Assembly (NCBI GenBank): GCA_023055425.1
Contig: JALGPY010000007.1
Location: 85,089,136-85,153,135 of the forward strand
Direction: 5' to 3'
Source: Linanthus parryae
Taxonomy: Eukaryota > Streptophyta > Magnoliopsida > Ericales > Polemoniaceae
DNA: 64,000 nucleotides
Within the stretch, counting starts at the first letter, position 1; every line of letters starts with the position of its first letter. Position numbers and translations under genes: made by a program. This document shows, in pieces, positions 33,404 through 45,193 of this stretch. Below the pieces are notes generated by a model, which saw nothing but the letters and a program-made list of their open reading frames with translations, ran no database searches and had not been told where the DNA came from.

Positions 33404-36016
33404 TCATATGCGATAGCATTTCTTCCCATTGGCGTAGAAGCTCTCTATCTCCTTGCCCTCGGGGTCATGCTTTGCGATACTCTTCAAAGTGTACACATTC
33501 TTTCGGTGATATGCGATACGTGGCGCCTCTTCGCGTGTAGGCGGCTTTTCCTTGACATCTTCCCTCGTCACCATCACGCCCGCAGGTGACTGGTCCTTGA
33601 TGTCCTCCCAGAGAGGCAAAGGAGTAGGATTGAATGGTCCGGGCGTTTGCTCGTCCGCCATCTCAGTGAACCATACCGCCTCGCTGAGATGTGCTTCGTC
33701 CAAGTTGAACGGGTTAGTCGAAGCCGGTATTTCGACTACTCTGTCGTTCCATATAGCTTTCATAACCTGGTGAGCCGTCGAAGGGACTGCGTCAAAGCGA
33801 TGAATCCAGGCTCGACCTATAATCATGTGGTATGTGGTGTTCGCGTCTATGACATAGAACTTTGCTGAGCACTTGATCTTGCCAATCTGGACGCCCAGGC
33901 GGATCCATCCGATCGTCATTCTAGAGTTGCTTCCGAATCCCACCAGCGGAGATGGACGCCTGACTACCTTATGCTCGGGGATCCCTGCTAGCTTCAATGT
34001 GTGGAGCGGAACGACGTTGACCGCCGCTCCTCCATCGACGAATGCTCGTTTGAATTCGACGCCGTTGATAATGGCGGTCACGTACAGGGGCCTCTGGTGG
34101 CTCGCATCCGTCTTCTTGTCGCTGGCAGAAAAGGTCATAATCTTTTCTGTGGAACGAGACGCCCTGATGACTTTCCCGTTGGAGACCACGAGGTCCTCCT
34201 CGTAGTCCTCCGCTATCCTTAAGATTGCTTTCGTCATATCTGTTCGGCACTTTTCAGAGAAGTTCATCTCGTCGAAAAATCTGCTGAAGCCATGCGACCC
34301 TTTCATGCGGTCGGCACGTTCATCCTCCGTGTCCATGCTATAGTCTTCGTCTTCATGGACCTCGGCAATGATGGGTAGACCATCCTCTGCGACTTCTTCC
34401 AAGTCCACTATCGAGATCATGACGACCTCTTTGCCTTTCGAGCCCTGTTCCGCATGCGCGGGAAGCGGGTTGTTGCGCACATCCTTCCGGTGATCGCTGA
34501 CAATGAGCTCGCCGTTCTTCATCTTCTGATCGAACGCGAATCTGAGCTTCTTGCACTCGGCCGTGGGGTGCATGACCTTGCCGTGGTATTCGCACCACTT
34601 AGGGTCCCTCACCATCTCCTTGGAGGGTGTTTTCTCGAGCGGTGGCAGGACGCCATCCTTGCGCCACTGTCTGCAGAGGTCGCTTGCTTCCTCCACTGAG
34701 CATGGCAGAGGCGGTGCATCGAAGTTCGCGACCTTCGCTTGTTTCTGGGGCGAAACTGTATTGACCTCAGCTTCACGTCCCCTCTTGTAACTAAATCTGC
34801 CGATCTTGTAGGTAGTGCCGCTCGCAGGTCGCTCCGGAGCGCTCTTCTTGTTCTGTCTCTCGACTATAGGCTCGATATTCTTCGTGCATTCGATTAGCTT
34901 TGAAAACGTAGGTGTTTGCAAATTAATGAGCATACCTTTGTATTCATCTCGCATGCACTGCAGGCATATCTCCACGAGTCGGCTTTCGGGCATTGGATCC
35001 TTGCACTCCAAGGATTTCGCTCTGAATTTCTTGATGAAAGTGATTCCGTCTTCCTCGCGTTTCTGATACATCCGCGAGAGATGGATCATCGTCACCTTTT
35101 CTTCCATCTGGAAGAACTTGGTATAAAACTTCTGAACCATGTCGTCCCAAGTCTTCACGGATCCGGCCTCCAATGTTCGGTACCATTTGTATGCTACGTT
35201 CCCAAGAGATTTTGGGAACTCTCGCATCAGCAGCTTGGGATCGGCTCCGGACGGACCCATGACATCGATGAAACGCATGACATGCTCATGAGCGTTTCCA
35301 TTGACGTCCTCGAACTTATCCCATTTAGGAGCCTTGTACCCCGCCGGGTTAGGCATGAGATAGATCTCTCGTGGAATGGGTGGATCGTTGTCTAACTTCG
35401 GGATAATGGTATCCGCGAATGACTGATGTGCCAGGATGGTGTCCACGCGCTTCTGCAAAGACGTCATGCATTCTGGAATGCTCCCCTCGGTAGTTGACGG
35501 AGGGGTTGCCGTAGGCGGTGGCGACACATACGCCGCCGGAGGATTGAGAGCATACTGACTACCCGTATTTCCCCAGATCATCGTTGGGGGAGGCAAAGGG
35601 TACTGCAGAGTTGGGTTGGACGCCAAAGCCGAGGGCTGAGGAGCGTGAGCAGCAGGAGGCAGCATATGTGCCGTTGATCCCTGAACCGAAGGCAGCTGCG
35701 TAGCCGACGGCGGAGTCTGCAGATGAGGATTGGGAGGTGTGGCTGACACTCCCAATCCTGGAGCCGTAGGGGTTCCTCCTCCCTGAGGGATAGCGGTGGC
35801 CGGTGGAGGATTCGGCGCAAGGGTGCCCAGAACGGCCAAGATTTGTTCTAATTGCGCAGATTGAGACTTGAGAGCTTTCGCCTGACTTTGGACAGTGGCG
35901 TCCAAAGACTCTAACGTCGGTGCTTCGCAGGGAGTCGTCGGAGTACGGCGGGTCTCGTCTCCCGAGGGAGTTTCGGTGGAAGGCGATCGGTTGCTGACAT
36001 CATCCTCCTGAGACAT
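33404..36016 (-). CDS. Tat-like Ty3/Gypsy gag-protease
   Basis: 870 codons, uninterrupted, from ATG at 36016 (MSQEDDVSNRSPST), only ~40 nt after the 5' LTR. The first ~220 residues are Pro/Thr/Ala-rich linker. Retrotrans_gag region ~235-400 (HEHVMRFIDVMG, AYKWYRTLEAGSVKTWDDM, FFQMEEKVTMIHLSRMYQ). A Cys/His segment follows (KWCEYHGKVMHPTAECKKL, ~475-495), then aspartic protease ~635-760 with VDGGAAVNVVP at ~662 (DGG in place of the usual DTG/DSG) and MIIGRAWI. It ends at a TGA (33404-33406). A noncanonical protease triplet occurs in plant Gypsy lineages, so it is not by itself a defect. Confidence 0.93.
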   Translation of the reverse strand: MSQEDDVSNRSPSTETPSGDETRRTPTTPCEAPTLESLDATVQSQAKALKSQSAQLEQILAVLGTLAPNPPPATAIPQGGGTPTAPGLGVSATPPNPHLQTPPSATQLPSVQGSTAHMLPPAAHAPQPSALASNPTLQYPLPPPTMIWGNTGSQYALNPPAAYVSPPPTATPPSTTEGSIPECMTSLQKRVDTILAHQSFADTIIPKLDNDPPIPREIYLMPNPAGYKAPKWDKFEDVNGNAHEHVMRFIDVMGPSGADPKLLMREFPKSLGNVAYKWYRTLEAGSVKTWDDMVQKFYTKFFQMEEKVTMIHLSRMYQKREEDGITFIKKFRAKSLECKDPMPESRLVEICLQCMRDEYKGMLINLQTPTFSKLIECTKNIEPIVERQNKKSAPERPASGTTYKIGRFSYKRGREAEVNTVSPQKQAKVANFDAPPLPCSVEEASDLCRQWRKDGVLPPLEKTPSKEMVRDPKWCEYHGKVMHPTAECKKLRFAFDQKMKNGELIVSDHRKDVRNNPLPAHAEQGSKGKEVVMISIVDLEEVAEDGLPIIAEVHEDEDYSMDTEDERADRMKGSHGFSRFFDEMNFSEKCRTDMTKAILRIAEDYEEDLVVSNGKVIRASRSTEKIMTFSASDKKTDASHQRPLYVTAIINGVEFKRAFVDGGAAVNVVPLHTLKLAGIPEHKVVRRPSPLVGFGSNSRMTIGWIRLGVQIGKIKCSAKFYVIDANTTYHMIIGRAWIHRFDAVPSTAHQVMKAIWNDRVVEIPASTNPFNLDEAHLSEAVWFTEMADEQTPGPFNPTPLPLWEDIKDQSPAGVMVTREDVKEKPPTREEAPRIAYHRKNVYTLKSIAKHDPEGKEIESFYANGKKCYRI

Positions 36017-36034
36017 GGTTGCTTTTGTTGGTAA

Positions 36035-36053
36035 GTTCACGTCGGGTTCACCA
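36035..36053 (-). other. Primer-binding site of the Tat-like element
   Basis: Minus-strand TGGTGAACCCGACGTGAAC starts 3 bp inside the 5' LTR. It begins TGG, as expected for pairing with a tRNA CCA end, and is not the initiator-Met site. I do not assign the tRNA. Confidence 0.7.
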
Positions 36054-36056
36054 AAA

Positions 36057-36436
36057 TGTGCACAAGAGATTCCGGCGGGGAGACCTCCGTGTACACCGTA
36101 AGTAGTGGATCAAGGATCGCACAGGAAGAGTGGGGGTGTGTGTAGGGAGAGAGTAAGTCAGTAGCAATTTCTGAGAGAGAGACAGAGGTTTGGCAGAGCT
36201 TCCGCGTATGGCCAGTGTGTCCTCCTTTGTATGGAAAGGTTAACGATCTATATATACTGGAGAACATGACCGTTGTAGTGTGGTTAATGCGCCCATTAAT
36301 GGCGGCTTAATTAGCTTAACCCTAACGGCACGTTCGTCCGAGTATATAGGAACCGTTATAGCACGTGGTGCGCGAATACCGGAACCGTTACGAGGTCGAC
36401 CGGGTTTGACCGGATTGACCGGGTCTAGGGAGCTCG
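36057..36436 (-). repeat. 5' LTR of the Tat-like element, first segment
   Basis: 380 bp (TGTGCACAAGAG...GGGAGCTCG). The LTR continues at 44942 after the nested Copia. Confidence 0.92.
36248..36257 (-). promoter_or_regulatory. TATA box of the Tat-like 5' LTR
   Basis: Minus-strand GTATATATAG, ~190 bp from the LTR end. The promoter core is intact, but sequence further upstream in the LTR is displaced 8.5 kb by the nested Copia. Confidence 0.55.
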
Positions 36437-37865
36437 TGTTGGGATAGATGCCCTAGAGGCAATATAGTTTAGTATGAATTTGTAATTGGCTAGAAATTCA
36501 TTTATTATTTATTGGATATTTAATATAATGAAGTCCTTAGATTTACAATCGTGTTGTTTATCTTAAATATCCCTAGTCAAGTATAATGATTAATGGGACA
36601 ATCATCTATAGACTAGTATGGGGTTGGATTGATATGGAGATATCACGATCCAACACATAGGTGTGCATTACGGAATGTTGCACTGGATTGACCCATCACC
36701 GAGAAGGCTACATACATGTTATGTTGAGTCACAAGTGCTTCTCGGGTACAATGGTATTGTCATCCTTAGACTTGAAGTCACTAGATATTCTAGTTGTGGA
36801 TCATTGTGATCTTGGTAGCGTTAAACGCTACACCGTAACTGGGTAGTTATAAAGGCGTGTACTGGATACAATGAGAAGCAAGCTTAGAGATCGTAGTGGA
36901 CGTAGAGAGGATTTGCCCCTCCCACATAACGGGACCAAATATCCAAGGCCACTCGAAGGATAGTGCTTATAGAATGTCTGGCCAGACTCAAATAAATCAA
37001 TATATGTGATATTGATGTTATTTGCACGAATAAGGCTATTCCATGGATCGAGAAACTAGGGATTGGATATACGAGTGTGACTTGTATGTCTCGTGTCCAA
37101 TCCGGATATGGAGGCAAAGGGATGAGACAATTACTTGTACAAGGTTGTCTAGATGACTATTCTATTAGTTGGCTAGAATGGATGTTTTGCTAGAAACCGC
37201 TCCATATTAGCAAAGAGTTGCTACCAACTAGATAGAACCTATGGGGTCACACGCTATATAGAGTTGTACTAGATTTGGGAATTAATTAATTGGATTAATT
37301 AATTAGAAGGATCACTTTGCAAACCCTTGCAAACTTAGTAGGGACTAATTTGCAAGGAAGGGACTAAATTGAATTCTAGTAGGACTAGAATAAGTCCTTT
37401 AGGTAGTTAACAAGGAGTTGTTGGACTATATAAAGGACCCTCCTTCCTTCCTTCCATATAACTTATGCTCTAAAGAGAACATAACAAGAGTGGGAGAGAA
37501 CCAAGGAGAGAGAGAGCAAGCAACAAGGAGGACGCCGCCCCCTTGCCGCCGCCCCCTCGTCCCCGACGCCACAAGAGGGCCGAACCCCTCTTTGTGTCTC
37601 GTTTTGCGTGATTCCTTCACCCTCCTCTCATTCCGGGCTAGCACCAAGGAGATTGGAGATCTAGGATCAACTCTAGGCGTGGATCAACTATAGAGAACGT
37701 GACACTATTCGCGTTTGAAGTCATCAAGGAGAACCCAAAGGTGTGTTTATGATTTCTTACCTTCACTATCGTTATGCATCTAGACTTGTGATCCTTGGAG
37801 GGTTTTGCATGGTTGTTTGTTTGATTATGCTTCCGTTTGCGCGATCCATGAATCAAAACCCTACA
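36437..37865 (+). repeat. 5' LTR of Angela-like copy 2
   Basis: 1,429 bp, TGTTGGGATAGATG...AACCCTACA. Confidence 0.94.
37426..37435 (+). promoter_or_regulatory. TATA box in 5' LTR of Angela-like copy 2
   Basis: CTATATAAAG, ahead of a run of ccttcc repeats and a purine-rich leader. Confidence 0.65.
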
Positions 37866-37866
37866 G

Positions 37867-37884
37867 TGGTATCAGAGCCACAGG
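37867..37884 (+). other. Primer-binding site of copy 2 (tRNA-iMet)
   Basis: TGGTATCAGAGCCACAGG, 1 bp after the LTR end. Confidence 0.9.
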
Positions 37885-39542
37885 TCATAGAGCATAAACG
37901 TAGTTTATGTGTTACATTCTTGTTGTTTTACACCTTAATTTGTTGTTTATCGCGTAAAACAAGACAAATCAAGCATTGGATCCAATTTGTCAAAGAATTA
38001 ATCATAACAAGACCCAATTATTGCATTGGATGCATGAATTGGTGAGTTTGAGAAATTTTAGGATCTTAGATCTAGGGTTTGGGCATCCTTGGGGAAGAAG
38101 GAGTTCTCCCAAAACAAGGAAACAACCAAACTTGGGCTCCAAGCAAGGAGGTTTTTTTGGAAACAACCCCCACAAGGAGGTTCGGCCCCCTAGGGGACCG
38201 CCCCCCTTGCTTGCCGCCCAAGCTTGGCGCCCTAAGGGGCCGGGCGGCCCTAACCCGCGGGCCTAGCTTGCGGGTTTTGGGCCGGGCCGGCCCTAGGGCC
38301 TTATGGTTCACTTAGTTTGGGCCCGGGCAATTGAATTGTTGGGCCCATGGACCGTTTTAAACCTAGAATCCTAAAATCAATTAAAATTGACCAAGCGCGT
38401 TAAAATTGGATTTTAACTGTTTATGTGCAAATCGCATGGTGATTGGATATGGCCTTAGGATGTGGTTTGATGTGGATGTTTAATTTTGTGGTTTGGTTTT
38501 ACGGCCTGCGAGCCGATCAATTAATTATAATAATTAATTAAGGTTTTATGGCCTGCGTGCCATTTTTTTCCTCAACTTGTGAGATTTATTTTATTTAGTA
38601 TAGATATTAGCTAGTGCTAGATAAAGTAGATTGTTAGCCAAGATTGAAGAAAAGAAGCCCAAAGCCAAGGAAGCCACAAAAGATGGAGCATGGAGCATTC
38701 CACATGACTATGAAGGATGGACCAAAAGATCAAGACGCATGGAGATGTGTTTGTTTAGGGTTCATAGATAATTCCATTGGCTTGGAATTATCTTAGTCTA
38801 GAAAAGGCCATATCCATATCACGTTTAATTTCTGTTTTGTGGTTGTTTATTTATTGTCTTATTATTTGTGTGGTTGGTGTATGGATGATGCATGCAATTA
38901 GGATAATAAGATAATTAGACAACCCGGATCTATTATTTGGAGTTGTGCCCAAACTCAAATAGATAGATTAGTTGATATTGATCAACAAGATAATTAAAAT
39001 TGAATTGAAAAATCCATCAAAATTCAATATTGTGTTCTTGCCTTCTCGTTATTTAAACACTCATTATCATCATTATTTATCAAGTTCGTGCGTGCCAAAG
39101 CATGGCGACTTGGTTCATAATGATGGAATGCGATGGCACGTAACAATGTGCAATTGTTTAGGTAAGAGGTTGAACACAACTAGGCTATTAATTTGATTAA
39201 GAAACCTAGAGGCAATCAATTGGGATTATCCATATGGATGGATAAATAAGGAGTTATTTGCCCGATTGAACCAAGAGTTGCATATAGGATGCAATTGGAA
39301 ATCGTTCCTACCTAAGAAGTAGTCAAATTATGGGTGACTTGCCAAAGCAAGCTCATAAGGAGATGAAAAAGATGGATCTTGGCCCACTAGAAAATATAAG
39401 GATATTTTCCGCATTAATATCTTGAGGGTTATTAATCCGTAGAAAAATATTGGGAGCTATATTTAATAAACTAGCCATTATTAAATATAGTCAAAATTCA
39501 CAAATACTAAAACTTGCGTATTTTCCTTTTGTAGAATTCCAA
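37885..39542 (+). other. 5' leader of Angela-like copy 2
   Basis: Counterpart of 10741-12415, with the same GC-rich block at about 38170-38340. No long frame. Confidence 0.8.
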
Positions 39543-42500
39543 ATGGCAAACAACTCATCGAGTTCACAACATTCCCTACGATCTGTCCTTGAGAAGGACA
39601 AGCTCTCTGGAACCAACTTTCTTGATTGGTACAGAAACTTGAGAATTGTTCTCAAGCAAGAGAAGAAGCTGTACGCAATAGAAGAGCATGTTCCAGAAGG
39701 TCCAGAGAATCAGACACCTGTTGCCTTAAAGGCGTATCAAAAGCGTGTTGATGACGCTAATGATGCGGCCTGCCTAATGCTTTGCACCATGACCTCTGAG
39801 CTTCAGAAGCAACATGAGAACGTGAATGCTGTCGATATGATCGAACATCTAAAGCAGCTCTTCCAAGAGCAGGCGAGGGTAGAAAGGTATGAGGTCTCAA
39901 AGGCACTGTTCAAATGTCATCTGGCAGAAGGGAACCCGGTGGGACCCTATGTACTCCGAATGATCGGGTACTTGGAGAATCTCGCCCGGCTTGGGTTCCC
40001 GGTCGGCCAAGAGTTGGCAACCGATCTCGTGTTGCAATCGTTGCCCGAAAGTTATGGACAGTTCATTATGAACTATAACATGAACGAGATCGTTAAACCA
40101 CTGCCAGATTTGCTCAACATGTTGAGGACGGCTGAACAGAGCATCAAAAAGGGTAAGGGCAAGGCCATTATGATGGTGCATAAAGGAAAGGGCAAAAATT
40201 TTGCCTCTTCCTCCAAGGGCAAAGGCAAGTCAGTTACCAAGTCCAAGGAACAAGCCCTTAAGCCTGTTGGTGGCATTGCCAAGGTCGTGACTAAAGGTGA
40301 GTGTCACTACTGCAGTCAGCCTGGACGCTGGAGGAGGAACTGCCCAAAATATCTGGAGGACAAGAGGCTTGGAATAGTGATTCCACCACCACCAGGTATT
40401 TGTGTTGTAGATGTCAATTTAACTGTCTCTACATCATGGGTATTAGATACTGGATGTGGATCTCATATTTGTCAAAATATGCAGGATCTAAAGAGAAGTA
40501 AAAGATTGGCTAAAGGGGAGGTAGATCTACGCGTTGGGAATGGAGCAAAGGTTGCTGCGTTGGCCATAGGCGTGTGCGAGCTATCTCTGCCTTCAGGATT
40601 AGTTTTAGAATTAAATAATTGCTATTTTGTGCCTGCTATGAGCAGAAACATTATTTCTATTTCTTGTTTGGACAAGGATGGTTTTATTATTTCAATAAAG
40701 AACAATTGTTGTTCCTTTTATTTGAATAATATTCACTATTTTAGTGCGCAATTATTTAATGGACTTTATGTCCTTGATCTAAGTAATCCTGTCTACAACA
40801 TTAATACCAAGCGGATTAAAATAAATGATTTAAATCCTGCTTATTTATGGCATTGTCGTTTAGGCCACATAAATGAGAAACGTGTATCTAGACTCCATAA
40901 GGATGGATTACTAGACTCATTTGATTTTGAATCATATGAGACATGTGAGGCTTGTTTATTGGGAAAAATGACAAAGTCCCCTTTCAATAAGAAAGGTGAG
41001 AGGACTAGTGAGCCATTGGCACTCATACATACCGATGTGTGTGGGCCATTTGCCACGCCTGCCAGGGGTGGTTATGTCTACTTCATTACGTTTACTGATG
41101 ATTACAGTAGATATGGATTTGTGTACCTTATGAGGGCAAAATCCGAATCCTTTGAAGTGTTCAAAGAATTCAAGAATGAAGTAGAGAAGCAACTTGGCAA
41201 AAGTATCAAAGCTCTACGATCGGATCGTGGAGGAGAATACTTGAGCCAAGAGTTTGACGACTATCTTAGAGAGTGTGGGATCGTGTCCCAACTCACTCCA
41301 CCCGGAACGCCACAATGAAATGGCGTGTCCGAGAGGAGGAATCGAACCCTATTGGATATGGTTCGGTCTATGATGTGTCAAACCGATCTTCCATTATCAT
41401 TTTGGGGCTACGCTCTATTAAGTGCAGCTTTCACCATTAACCGTGTTCCATCTAAATCAGTCATGAAGACACCATATGAGATGTGGAGTGGGAGGCGTCC
41501 CACACTGTCGTTCATGAGGATTTGGGGCTGCGATGTCTATGTAAAACGTTTACAATCAGACAAGCTAGGGCCTAAATCTGATAAGTGTAAATTCGTGGGG
41601 TACCCTAAGGAAACTAAGGGATACTATTTCTACAATCCAACTGAGAACAAAGTGTTTGTTGCTCGGACCGGCGTGTTTCTAGAAAGAGAGTTTGTCTCTA
41701 AAGAAGCAAGTGGGAGGAATGTAGAACTTGAAGAAGTTCAAGAACCACAAGTCACTGAACCGATTATGGAACATGAACAGGAATCACAAGCAGTTGTGGA
41801 TCCACCTGTTCAGGTAACACAAGAGCTTCGTAGATCTAGTAGAGTGCGCCAGGAACCCGAGAGGTACGGACTTCTCGTGACTGATTCCGGTGACACGATG
41901 CTCATAGATGATGAGACTACTACCTATGAGGAGGCCATGAATGGCCCAGACTCGCAGAAGTGGCTTGAGGCCATGAGATCCGAGATGGAATCCATGTATA
42001 CCAACAAAGTATGGACTTTGGTGGAACCACCTGATGGGACGCGACCCATAGGGTGCAAGTGGGTCTTCAAGAAGAAGATCAACATGGATGGTAATGTGAT
42101 TACCTATAAGGGCCGATTGGTGGCTAAAGGATTCAGACAGATTCATGGTATTGACTATGATGAAACCTTTTCACCAGTCGCTATGACCAAATCCATCCGA
42201 ATCCTACTTGCGATTGCAGCATACTAAGACTATGAGATTTGGCAGATGGATGTCAAAACAACATTCCTTTATGGGAATCTCCTCGAGGACGTGTATATGA
42301 TACAGCCGGAGGGTTTTGAGGATCCAAATCAAGCCAACAAAGTCTGTAAGCTGCAACGATCCATTTATGGATTGAAGCAAGATTCTAGGAGTTGGAATCG
42401 ACGTTTTGATGAAGTGGTCAAAGAGTTTGGCTTCATCAGAAACGAAGATGAGTCTTGTGTCTACAAGAAGGTTAGTGGGAGCTCTGTAGCTTTTCTGGTC

Positions 42501-43493
42501 TTGTATGTGGATGACATACTACTCATTGGAAACGACATTCCCATGCTGCAATCTGTGAAAGATTGGCTAGGAAAGTGTTTCTCAATGAAGGACTTAGGGG
42601 AAGCAGCCTATATAATCGGTATAAAGATCTATAGAGATAGATCTAAGAGGTTGCTAGGCCTAAGTCAAAGTACATATATTGACAAGGTGTTGAAACGGTT
42701 CAACATGCAAGATTCCAAGAAGGGATTCTTGCCCATGTCACATAGAATCACTCTTTCGAAGAGTGGTTGTCCTTCCAATGAGATTGAGAAGGAACGCATG
42801 AATAGGATTCCCTATGCCTCGGCCATAGGATCTATCATGTACGCCATGTTATGTACTAGACCAGATGTGTCATATGCCTTGAGTATGAAAAGCAGATACC
42901 AATCAAATCCGGGTGAGAGTCACTGGATTGCTGTCAAGAACATCCTAAAGTACTTGAGAAGAACTAAGGATGCTTTCTTGATTTTTGGCGGTGAGGAAGA
43001 GTTGCGTGTAAGGGGTTACACTGATGCAAGCTTCCAAACCGATAGAGATGACTTTAGATCACAGTCGGGATATGTGTTTTGCCTGAATGGAGCAGCGGTG
43101 AGCTGGAAGAGTTCCAAGCAAGAGACGGTAGCTGATTCTACAACAGAGGCTGAGTACATTGCTGCAAATGGCGCAGCAAAGGAGGCTGTTTGGATCAGAA
43201 AGTTTGTTTCTGAACTTGGTGTGGTCCCTAGCATTGCGGATCCAGTGGAGTTGTTCTGTGACAACACTGGGGCGATCGCGCAATCAAAGGAACCCAGATC
43301 GCACCAGAAGTCCAAGCATGTGCTCAGGAAGTTTCATCTGATTCGAGATATTATCGATAGAGGAGACGTTCGGATATGCAAGATTCCTACAGATGATAAT
43401 CTGTCAGACCCGCTTACAAAGCCTCTCACGCAGTGGAAGCATGAAGGGCACACTAGGAGTATGGGCATACGAGATGCGCCAGATTGGCTCTAG
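39543..43493 (+). pseudogene. Copia gag-pol polyprotein, copy 2 (two nonsense codons)
   Basis: Same polyprotein as 6793-10740, start ATG at 39543 (MANNSSSSQHSLRS). Gag, knuckle (CHYCSQPGRWRRNC: the conserved His is Arg here), protease (LDTGCGSH), GAG-pre-integrase, integrase, RT (VLYVDDILLIG) and RNase H are all present in one frame. TGA at 41316-41318 (Trp in copy 1) falls in the integrase just before its catalytic Glu. TAA at 42225-42227 (Tyr in copy 1) falls in RT. Terminal stop TAG at 43491-43493. Losing the knuckle His is a further likely defect in RNA packaging. Confidence 0.95.
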
Positions 43494-43507
43494 TGCAAGT
43501 GGGAGAC

Positions 43508-44936
43508 TGTTGGGATAGATGCCCTAGAGGCAATCTAGTTTAGTATGAATTTGTAATTGGCTAGAAATTCATTTATTATTTATTGGATATTTAATATAAT
43601 GAAGTCCTTAGATTTACAATCGTGTTGTTTATCTTAAATATCCCTAGTCAAGTATAATGATTAATGGGACAATCATCTATAGACAAGTATGGGGTTGGAT
43701 TGATATGGAGATATCACGATCCAACACATAGGTGTGCATTACGGAATGTTGCACTGGATTGACCCATCACCGAGAAGGCTACATACATGTTATGTTGAGT
43801 CACAAGTGCTTCTCGGGTACAATGGTATTGTCATCCTTAGACTTGAAGTCACTAGATATTCTAGTTGTGGATCATTGTGATCTTGGTAGCGTTAAACGCT
43901 ACACCGTAACTGGGTAGTTATAAAGGCGTGTACTGGATACAATGAGAAGCAAGCTTAGAGATCGTAGTGGACGTAGAGAGGATTTGCCCCTCCCACATAA
44001 CGGGAACAAATATCCAAGGCCACTCGAAGGATAGTGCTTATAGAATGTCTGGCCAGACTCAAATAAATCAATATATGTGATATTGATGTTATTTGCACGA
44101 ATAAGGCTATTCCATGGATCGAGAAACTAGGGATTGGATATACGAGTGTGACTTGTATGTCTCGTGTCCAATCTGGATATGGAGGCAAAGGGATGAGACA
44201 ATTACTTGTACAAGGTTGTCTAGATGACTATTCTATTAGTTGGCTAGAATGGATGTTTTGCTAGAAACCGCTCCATATTAGCACAGAGTTGCTACCAACT
44301 AGATAGAACCTATGGGGTCACACGCTATATAGAGTTGTACTAGATTTGGGAATTAATTAATTGGATTAATTAATTAGAAGGATCACTTTGCAAACCCTTG
44401 CAAACTTAGTAGGGACTAATTTGCAAGGAAGGGACTAAATTGAATTCTAGTAGGACTAGAATAAGTCCTTTAGGTAGTTAACAAGGAGTTGTTGGACTAT
44501 ATAAAGGACCCTCCTTCCTTCCTTCCATATAACTTATGCTCTAAAGAGAACATAACAAGAGTGGGAGAGAACCAAGGAGAGAGAGAGCAAGCAACAAGGA
44601 GGACGCCGCCCCCTTGCCCCCGCCCCCTCGTCCCCGACGCCACAAGAGGGCCGAACCCCTCTTTGTGTCTCGTTTCGCGTGATTCCTTCACCTTCCTCTC
44701 ATTCCGGGCTAGCACCAAGGAGATTGGAGATCTAGGATCAACTCTAGGCGTGGATCAACTATAGAGAACGTGACACTATTCGCGTTTGAAGTCATCAAGG
44801 AGAACCCAAAGGTGTGTTTATGATTTCTTACCTTCACTATCGTTATGCATCTAGACTTGTGATCCTTGGAGGGTTTTGCATGGTTGTTTGTTTGATTATG
44901 CTTCCGTTTGCGCGATCCATGAATCAAAACCCTACA
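43508..44936 (+). repeat. 3' LTR of Angela-like copy 2
   Basis: 1,429 bp, preceded by a purine-rich tract (gtgggaga, 43499-43506). Confidence 0.94.
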
Positions 44937-44941
44937 GCTCG

Positions 44942-45188
44942 TGCCATAGATCTCTCAAAACAGTTACTAAAGGTCGCGCGCGGGCCTGGCTCGCACGCGA
45001 CAGGGCTTACTCTAGCCTTCAAACCACTAAGTCCCTACAAGTCCCGTGCAGTGGTATGCGAGGGCTCTGTCTCGCAGCCCCCACATGGATCAGCTCGGCT
45101 GGTGATCCAGTGTGTGTGGAGCACAATATGGTGTGCTGGATGGTTGCCACGTGGCCAAGATCTGTCAGCTCAGAAAGCACTATCTACA
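44942..45188 (-). repeat. 5' LTR of the Tat-like element, second segment
   Basis: 247 bp resuming at gtgccatagatctctc and ending ATCTACA. 380 + 247 = 627 bp, equal to the intact LTR at 21474-22100. Confidence 0.92.
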
Positions 45189-45193
45189 ACTAC

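Larger units (their letters stand above)
36437..44936 (+). mobile_element. Angela/BARE-like Ty1/Copia retrotransposon, copy 2, nested in a Gypsy LTR
   Basis: 8,500 bp, plus strand, with equal 1,429-bp LTRs and TSD GCTCG at 36432-36436 and 44937-44941. It interrupts the 5' LTR of the Tat-like element. LTRs differ at about eight positions by eye (~0.6%). Same family as 5348-13846 and in inverted orientation to it. Gag-pol carries two nonsense codons, different from the lesion in copy 1. Confidence 0.96.
21474..45188 (-). mobile_element. Tat-like Ty3/Gypsy retrotransposon with antisense PMD gene
   Basis: Element of about 15.2 kb once the nested 8.5-kb Copia is subtracted. LTRs are 627 bp: 21474-22100, and 36057-36436 plus 44942-45188. 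The TSD ACTAC is at 21469-21473 and 45189-45193. The coding strand is minus: 5' LTR at the right, gag-protease 36016-33404, pol 33391-29666, 54-bp tandem array, then an antisense five-exon gene, then the 3' LTR at the left. Pol has a second (archaeal-type) RNase H, which marks the Tat lineage; antisense extra ORFs before the 3' LTR are described in that lineage (for example Grande of maize). The LTRs differ at about six positions by eye (~1%), so the element is young and largely intact. Confidence 0.93.
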
